Assembly: GCA_911728435.2 (NCBI GenBank)
Contig: OU452200.1
Location: forward strand, 30,953,715-31,017,714
Direction of reading: 5' to 3'
Source: Apoderus coryli
Taxonomy: Eukaryota; Arthropoda; Insecta; Coleoptera; Attelabidae
DNA length: 64,000 nucleotides
The position numbers were made by a program, and so were the translations under genes. Shown here piece after piece: positions 57,412-64,000 of this stretch. Below the pieces are notes generated by a model. The model saw only the letters and a list, made by a program, of their open reading frames with translations, was not told the DNA's origin and made no database searches. Positions within the stretch are counted from its first letter, which is position 1. Every line of letters starts with the position of its first letter.

Positions 57412-57482
57412 TTATGTATGCTTAGACTCACTTGAAGTTGTAGGATTTGTAGACCTGTTTGGAAATGTAGGATTACCTGTAG
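57412..57482 (-). CDS. Gene C terminal exon, most proximal and short copy
   Basis: Acceptor GTTCTATAG, then G + CT gives Ala and 22 codons (TGNPTFPNRSTNPTTSSE..., ending SKHT) before TAA. About 90 bases of the standard exon are missing, a multiple of three, and the frame is open. It lies about 675 bp from the gene C first exon and is the first terminal exon met by the polymerase. Confidence 0.6.
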
Positions 57483-58044
57483 CTATAGAACACAATTTAA
57501 AATATTAGATGAATAAGATTATAAAATTCAAGAAATTTTCGTTGTCAACATGAGCCTTCTTATTTCATAGTATGCAAATGTGATCCCAAGTTCCGGCATT
57601 TTTTGACTCAGGGTGTCTCATAATTAATATATTTACAGATAGCAACTGTTTTTTGCAATTGTTAGAATCTACGTAATATTTGACAGCCAAATTATGTATC
57701 ATCATAAAAATAGTTTCACTATTTCGTACAATGCGTGTTTTCTATTTAGTAAAGTTGATGATTAAATAGAATGAATGTACAGGGTGTCCCAAATTCGATG
57801 GTTTTGCGGGTTATCTAGGTTGTTAGTAAATATAGAAGGAAATGGTATCTCAGTTATACGGTAACTTATCAACAAGCTGTACATTGTGTACATTAGACTG
57901 ATTTAAGTAGAATATTTTAAGAGTGGCAGTTTTTTCCTACATTCAAAAATAAAAAGTATAAATTTAGAAATATATAATTCATAATAATAACATAATCAGA
58001 GCACAAACAACAAAAATAGGAATGTGTAAGCTCTTATTTCAGCC

Positions 58045-58073
58045 CTAAAGAAGTTTATCCAGTATAAACGAAA
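58045..58073 (+). ncRNA. Hammerhead-like motif with a mutated core
   Basis: CTAAAGA (58045-58051; consensus CUGANGA) is followed by a perfect 6-bp helix GTTTAT/ATAAAC (58053-58058 with 58064-58069) and GAAA at 58070-58073. The G-to-A change in the core should abolish cleavage. It lies in the gene C intron, just downstream of exon 1 but on the other strand. Confidence 0.35.
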
Positions 58074-58157
58074 CATCGACCAAATTAAAAAAAAAATAAT
58101 TTTTGTCTTACACTATTCCACAATATAATATATATTATATTTTATATTAGTATTTAC

Positions 58158-58305
58158 CCGTGGTTGACTTTTGGAAAAAATCGACTTGTGACTCCAGTTT
58201 ACCATTAGCAACTCCCAGAACAATTACAGAAATTCCCAGAGCCGTACACGAAGCAATTAGAAACACTAAGATTTTATGGCTAAAGAGCCAACCAACAAAC
58301 GTCAT
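58158..58305 (-). CDS. Gene C first exon: signal/anchor N-terminus
   Basis: The exon has 49 codons plus one base, from ATG at 58305 to a donor CACGG|GTAAAT. It encodes MTFVGWLFSHKI, a hydrophobic segment (about residues 12-32), then GKLESQVDFFQKSTT. An in-frame ATG 14 codons upstream exists, but the paralogues at 3766 and 10331 support the MTF start. The last base G plus CT at any array exon gives Ala and an open Thr/Ser-rich frame to a stop, so about 103 residues per isoform. Likely a short secreted or type II membrane mucin-like protein. No named family is recognised. Confidence 0.78.
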
Positions 58306-58309
58306 TTTG

Positions 58310-61220
58310 AATGTGTGAGGGCAACAATAATAAGATGTTATTTTCAAATCAATATATTATCGCTATAATTTAGATTATGTAGACATAAAGATAACTATAC
58401 AATATATAATAAATATTTAATTTTATATAAAAAAGTTGTAAGATATTAGTAGGTATTGACAATGTTTTATCAACAATTAGTGTGGAACAAAAGAAGTAGG
58501 GCAAAAATTATGTAGAGTAAATATTATTTAATAATGCCCTTAACACATAAACAGTTAGCATTATTACAAAATAACGATATATTTTCTTATCTTTTTAGTT
58601 AAGATAAAAGAAAAAATTAAAGGAAACTCAATAAGATTAACAGAGTGGAGACCAAAGGAGCAGAGGAACGCGCCATTTTTAATTAAATTGTATATTATGT
58701 TAATATATTATGTGTCTAATTTTTTAATAATTAATCATTAATAATTGTTTAATAATTAATCATTAATAAATGTACAAGTAGGTACTGTAGCTAACCAATT
58801 ATAGAACTAAACGGAGGGGTAAGCCATGCTAAGATAATAAATAGTACATTAGATATCTGTACCAAAATCCTGAACGTATCACAAAACATGAACACTATAC
58901 AGGGCATTTTAATAATTTTATTATATTCTTTCCATTCTCTAAGGGAGGAGAGACAATTGAGTTTGGAAAAGTACTACTTTCTCGCACGCGACAATAATTG
59001 TCCGAACGACGGGCAGTGGAGATCGGTCATCCGATGATACTTTCCGCATGTGTTAGGTACAAATTTTTTCCTACAAGTAAAACCAAAGAGTACAGGCAAA
59101 CCGTTAGAAATAACTCGCAATACTTTAAATAAAATACATTGTTATTTCCAGAGAAATGGACCCATAAAAGAAATGGCTAAATTACCTAGTTGGAGAGGCC
59201 AATAATAGAGAGAGAGGGAGAGAGAGAGAGAGAAAGTAACTTTACAGCAGTGAGTGCGGAAAAATAACTTTGGCGCACGCTCGTAGGAAAATATATTTTC
59301 ATTATTGTATTGCTTGATTTTTTTTTTAAATATAAAATGCATAGAATAAAATTAACTTGGTGTTTTGAGATATAGATATTTGACAAATTTGTGAGCGATC
59401 ATAATTTAAATAATTTCTGGATGGAAAACCGTCCCGTTATTAATTTTACATTTTCACATTGTGAGACTGCTAAGGGCGGGGAGATTTAGGATATTTCTTT
59501 TTAATTTTCTGCATATATAACATTTTTAATAACATTTTAATTTCTAGTTAAAATAAAATCAAGCCTAAGAGTTTTAATTTATTATTTACTAAAATTGGTT
59601 ATGATTTTTTTAGAACAAAAAAATAACATAGACCGTAGTATTTTGAATTTCATGAGAATTACTCTTATAGTTACCAAATACCACGCACAGTAGATATCAA
59701 CAAAAATTTGTCCTAGACATTCTGCTGATTCGTAATTTATCGAAATATTAAATTCAAACATTGGTAGCATGCTATTATGCGAATATTCCATAATACGATC
59801 GTGGTTTGGTGAGTCCGTGACTTATAAAGGAAACCATTTTTTTCGCATAATATGTTATTTATTTTTTTATATTCTACATAATCTTCTTTTAGCTCGAATT
59901 AGCACAAGATCTTAAACTCCTTTTCTTATAAACCTACACTTGCTATAAACAGCAAACACAAATTAGATATATGACATTTATAGAAAAGGTTTTAACATAG
60001 CTAGGTACAAAAGTAGTAGTAACCAATTTTTTCAAGACAAAATAGCTGGACTAAATTTTCTTGTACATAGGTTAAAATAGTGCCTAGAGGCAATGGTTAT
60101 GATGAGGTACAAGATTATTTAATTACCAAACTTCTCCTAATATACTCGTGGTGTTAGTAAGATTTTTACAGATATTGGTTTTGAAACTGTTAAAGCTGGA
60201 TCAAAACTATGAAATTTATGCGATAACTTAACATTAGGGGAACATATTGCAACCACATTTAAGGAATGGTAAATTAGAAAAATCAATTGCAGCTGAATAT
60301 AATATTATGTTAAATAATATTTATAATATTACTTCTGACAACTAAAGATTATTAACATCTGGTAATTGTAAATATTTGGAGGCCTGGGAAACTTTGCAAA
60401 CAGGGAAACAGATATTCGTTAAATTGTTTATAACGAGTATTCTGCGCCTTTATAAGTCGTCTTTCGACCATTCAAAGTACGTAACACTCAGATCATATGA
60501 TATAGACTGTAATATGTATTTTGGTGATGTGGTACAATGTTTTGAAATATCAGACTATAAGGTGCCATACAAACTATTATATTACAATATTGAAATAAAA
60601 TAAGATCGACTCTCTTATCCAAATTCCTCTATTTGTTTCATCGTTTATTCATGTTCAATGGCAACTATACTGCTTATTTTGCCACTTCATTAACGCATGC
60701 ATGAAAATAGTTTTTAACTTGACGTAGTAATTCATAATTCCAGTAGCGTGTAATGTTATAACAGAGCCAAATAAAAAACGTCACAAAGAATTTCGTAGAG
60801 GTAACATTTTTTTTATTTCTCCCTGTTTATTTATTAAATTAGAATCTACTTAAGTATAATAAATTGTTTGACAGTTTCCTAAAAGATTTGACGTTTTGAA
60901 ATAATATAAAAGACAATTAAAATATCAAATAATTGGTGCCACATCCTAACTAGTGTGGATATCAACTTATATTCAATACAATGAAATGCCATATTATATG
61001 TATACATTCTAAACACGATTCAAAAAAGAGCAAATATCCATGTAGGATTAGAAAAAATGTGTAACTACATAATCTTCTACCTACCTATTTAAAAGTTATA
61101 ATATACATAATATTTATGCTATATCTTTCATCATTCATTCATTCACAAAACTTATTGTTTTATAACAATTATATCATCGTTATTATAAATAACATTTCGT
61201 GTTTAGCGTGTTCCAGATAA
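58310..61220. other. Upstream region of gene C, mostly noncoding
   Basis: AT-rich sequence upstream of the gene C first exon, which should include its promoter. A GA-rich microsatellite lies at 59209-59236. ORFs of 66-75 codons (59142-59386 and 59582-59791 minus, 60376-60603 plus) show no motif that I can support. Nothing else is recognised. Confidence 0.45.
59209..59236. repeat. (GA)n microsatellite
   Basis: A run of GA dinucleotides with one G insertion, about 28 bases. Simple repeat. Confidence 0.9.
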
Positions 61221-61498
61221 CTATCTCTCATATGGGCTTTTTCTGTTCCACCTATCATTATAATGTACATTGATGTTATGACTGTGTAATCCTGAATTTT
61301 GATCTCGAAGTCGGTTACGCAACCAGTTGAAAGTCCATAAAAATATTGCTAGTTTCCCAAAGAAAATACTGTTTACCAAAGCCAATTTCATAAAAATAAT
61401 AACGAATGGCAATAATGTAGCTTGCATAATAAATGGCGTTGCTAGCATCGGTAGTATTCTTGAGAATGCATCCGATTGTTGTTGGATTTTTCTTGAAC
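61221..61498 (-). CDS. Terminal exon of an Osiris-like (DUF1676) gene, candidate
   Basis: An acceptor CTATATTATTTCCAG precedes 61498; the frame (two bases, then 91 codons) runs to a TAG at 61221. The product has two adjacent hydrophobic segments (LPMLATPFIMQATLLPFVII and FMKLALVNSIFFGKLAIFL) with Lys and Gly spacing, then a polar, His/Asn/Arg-rich tail ending SPYER. This pattern resembles the C-terminal half of insect Osiris proteins, but the similarity is of type rather than of clear motif. Upstream exons would lie to the right and are not seen in the window. Could instead be an unrelated membrane protein exon. Confidence 0.4.
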
Positions 61499-61549
61499 CT
61501 GGAAATAATATAGACAGTTTGGTTATAGGCATGTGTCAAGAGTAGAGTA

Positions 61550-62185
61550 GAGACAATGCATTTTATTATAAAAACATGTTTTGCAGGGTGGCTATAGTTG
61601 AAGTTCCATGATTCTTAATGCTACGTTAGTTTGTAAGAGGTTCAAATATCTTTCGGAAGTTAAATTTTCATTGAAAAAATATAGCTCCATTACGTGGGTA
61701 CGCAAGATCCCTAACTATACTTTAAATTCCTAACTTACTTGATGCCTAATTTCATAAACTCCTAGAGGCAAAACACTGTATTCTCACGATTAAATATCCC
61801 ACAGTTAGCAAATCGGTTTTCGTCAACCACAGTACTTGTATGGAAAGTTTGGTATTTTGAAAATAGAATTTTTCGAATCTGCTTCCCATTCACTGGCAGG
61901 GCCGTTCACGATATATGTTTGACTTGCCAATGTGCTTTGGTTGTATGAGTAATGGCCAATAAAGTTTTTATTTTTATGTATTTATTTTATATAAGCCCTA
62001 TACGAGTATAAACAAAAATATTCAAGTAGACTGAGCTAAATTCGTATTTAAATCAAAACTGTAATATGTGATTACTCCATTACTAAGTGATGTGGCAAAC
62101 TATATCAAAATTATACAAGCGATTTATAACTCAACCACAAAACACAAAAGACAATAATAATACCTAAATACTCAGAATTAATGGG
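61550..62185. other. Noncoding stretch, nothing recognised
   Basis: AT-rich DNA between the Osiris-like exon and LINE remnants. No exon or repeat that I can support. Confidence 0.4.
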
Positions 62186-62189
62186 AATA

Positions 62190-62730
62190 TAACCCAGCGT
62201 CTTGCAAACAGAAATTCATGCAATCGGTAGATGCGTACAATTTAACATGGACAGAAACTATGGGAAGTGCGACATTGCGATACACTTTGGTAGCCAGGCG
62301 GCCATATTAGCGCTGAGTTCATATGTCATCAGCTCAAAAATGGTGTGGGAATGCTTAAAAGGTCTTAACGAACTTATCAACAATAACAGAGCTTCCCTTG
62401 TTTGGTATCAGGGGAAACGAAATAGCTAACAAGCAAAAAAAAAACTTCCAAGAAATTCCTTTAAAACTTCAATCATGAAAGATCCAAATTTTGTTTGGAT
62501 CTCAGTAAGAACATGATACGTATTCTTACAGGATATCTTACAGGACATGTCGCTTTAGACAACATATGGCAAGATTAGGCCTAGAAGAGGGGGACGAATG
62601 CAGATTCTGTAGAGAGGAGGAAGAAACTCGTGATCATCTATAGTAACAGAATGCGTAGTGTCCCTGAAACCAGCCAAGCTACTGAACTTCATAAGAGCTC
62701 GACAACTTGATGAAGAGTTGTAACTTGAGG
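62190..62730 (+). pseudogene. LINE RNase H and C-terminal zinc-knuckle relic
   Basis: The ORF at 62202-62429 reads QTEIHAIGRCVQFNMDRNY, GSQAAILALSSYVISSKMVW and NRASLVWYQG, an RNase H domain as found in I/R1-type LINEs (the active-site Asp of the usual SDSQAA is changed to Gly-Ser here). After shifts, HMARLGLEEGDECRFCREEE and TRDHL form a Cys-containing C-terminal motif, then CVSLKPAKLL and RQLDEEL. Broken by stops and a deletion. The RT portion is absent. Confidence 0.75.
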
Positions 62731-63229
62731 TACAGATCAAGTAACTCAAGACAGGGAAACAAAATAGACCATCACGTCGCGTCGCAGTTTATCAGACACC
62801 CCTAATTATTTTAATCTTAATCTTATTAGTTGACAACTCCTGAAAATGAATATAAGTTTGTGGAGGGCATCTCACAAAGTCACTGCACGTAAGCATATTT
62901 GACTCTCTGCTTCCTGGAAACACTTCACTAAAATGGAGTCAATATTAATTTTTATTATGTAACTGACAAAACTGCTCTTAGGATTAACTATAAAATATAA
63001 TCATGCATGCATAACAGAATTCATTACTAAAATAATTAGGACAACCAACTACTGTGATCATATGTTAACTAGATTTTTAAATTTAAACTGTGTAGGTTGA
63101 TAGATTCTGACAAATATTTCTTTGGTTAAGGGGTAGTACTACTGTCTTTGACATGTGTGTGAAATTTCACGTCATTCTATGAATGTATTTACTATTACGA
63201 CGCTGGTTTTTGTGAACATCCAAAACTAT

Positions 63230-64000
63230 TTTTTCGATTTTTACCATGTGTGACTGTGTGCGGCAAAGAAATTGAATTTTATTTTGCTTTCGGAATTAAA
63301 TTTCTGCTGCTAAAACAATAAGAATATTGCAGTAAGCTTTTGATGAGCAGGCTCTAAGACGTAAGGAAATCAAGAATTTGGTGCTCCAGTATCGTCGATT
63401 GACAATTACAAACCTTGATGACATTGTTTGAGTTTCGTTTGGATCAGTTCAAACAATTTTGAATGACGATGTAGGTATAAAATGAGTCAAATCTCGTTTG
63501 GTGCCAGAAAAAAGAGCGTGGTACTCTCTGTGAAACAACGCTTTCTGACTTCCAGAATAAGATGAAGCGCATAATTACTGGAGACTTAGATTTATGCTAA
63601 CAACCCAGAAACCACCGATCAATCGAGCGAATATCATACCAAAGATGAGCGAAATTGCGTAAAATTCGTTTAAATATCAAGGTCATGTTGAGAGTTTTCT
63701 TCGATTATCGTGGTGTGGTGCATTACTAATTCCTTACGCCGCGCCGGGCCAAACTGTTAACAAGGAGTATTATTTGAATGTTATGCGTCTTTTCCGCGAA
63801 GCTATTCGCATCACTCTTGAGGCGACGTCTGTCAGAATTGTGAATAGACAACTCTTAATTTTTGTACCACGATAATCGCCACACTGCTCTTCAAGATCAT
63901 GTCGCCAAAATTTCTACGCATAATCGTATTCATCTGATTTAGGACCGTGTGATCTCTGACTATTCAGTAAAATGAAAAGACTCCGAGAAGGCCGTTTTGA
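63230..64000 (+). pseudogene. Mariner transposase relic, running off the window
   Basis: Across stops and shifts: QYRRLTI...LDDIV.VSFGSVQTILNDDVG-like HTH (63390-63475), ITGDLDL in place of TGDETW (63575), LRKIRLNIKVMLRVFFDYRGVVHY, TVNKEYYLNVM-like words near 63760, then LYHDNRHTA (second Asp region, 63860) and the start of a DR...SDYS region. It is heavily decayed and different from the relics at 2395 and 4481. Confidence 0.75.

Larger units (their letters stand above)
45744..57482 (-). repeat. Gene C tandem array of terminal-exon units (~393 bp)
   Basis: Twenty-nine open exon copies lie head to tail on the minus strand, most spaced 393-395 bp; units near both ends are longer and more diverged. 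A standard unit contains a polypyrimidine tract and acceptor (TTTGTGTTCTAG), a 164-base Thr/Ser exon ending in TAA, then AATAAA about 115 bases further and an AATTAATTAATTAATT spacer. Remnant unit pieces without an exon lie at 57055-57290. A block of five units (1968 bp) is repeated about 2.6 times between about 47900 and 52900. A two-unit block (784 bp) is repeated at 53869-55250. Confidence 0.92.

Noticed and set aside
45744..57482. CRISPR-like array
   Set aside because: Units are ~393 bp with coding and splice structure in an insect genome; no short repeat-spacer pattern.
59142..59386. Overlapping minus ORFs with a Leu/Ser run
   Set aside because: The run comes from the GA microsatellite read on the other strand.

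Overview
The window is AT-rich eukaryotic DNA from an insect. Coding exons are short, split by phase-1 introns and outnumbered by insect-type transposons: piggyBac, pogo, Tigger, mariner, a DD41D/rosa-type element, jockey/CR1-like LINEs, Penelope-like remnants and foldback elements. One terminal exon (61221-61498) resembles the insect-specific Osiris (DUF1676) family. The insect order cannot be fixed from sequence alone. Nothing bacterial is present: no operons, no CRISPR, no Shine-Dalgarno-led genes.

The host content is mainly a small gene family on the minus strand that I do not recognise by name. Three paralogous first exons (58158-58305, 10331-10481, 3766-3913) each encode about 49-50 residues: a conserved MTF..W...HKI start, one hydrophobic signal/anchor segment and a short charged stalk. 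Each ends in a phase-1 donor G|GTAAAT. Two can be joined in frame to Thr/Ser/Pro-rich, mucin-like exons. Gene A (3913 to the left edge) joins a long exon built on a 75-bp (25-codon) repeat that runs off the window. Gene C (58305 to about 44000) has one first exon facing a tandem array of about 29 open mucin-like terminal exons plus one frameshifted relic. Most repeat units (~393 bp) hold a 3' splice site, a ~54-codon Thr/Ser exon, a stop codon and an AATAAA signal. Chaining two units by the only apparent donor gives an immediate stop, so the array looks like a bank of mutually exclusive 3'-terminal exons. Its middle has been amplified as a five-unit, 1968-bp higher-order repeat. Gene B keeps only its first exon in recognisable form.

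The rest is layered mobile DNA. From left to right: a foldback and mariner relics inside gene A's intron; a LINE split by a piggyBac at TTAA (5741-8280); a Penelope-like RT relic; a foldback carrying a DUF4817-like ORF (11988-13950); a 1702-bp exact-looking tandem duplication holding LINE and Tigger relics (15287-18690); a long-TIR element with tRNA-Ala-like arms, split by another foldback (20326-25570); about 6 kb with nothing recognisable (27250-33356); a pogo element with an uninterrupted 864-codon transposase, TIRs and TA target duplication (33359-37077); and a jockey/CR1-like LINE (37078-42383) split by a probable 1464-bp solo LTR. That LTR-like insert contains six hairpins with an invariant 18-nt loop and compensatory stem changes. 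A rosa-type transposon interrupts the far end of the gene C array. The right end has the Osiris-like exon and LINE and mariner relics.

The strongest candidates for new biology are the terminal-exon array of gene C and the six-hairpin array at 38757-39158.
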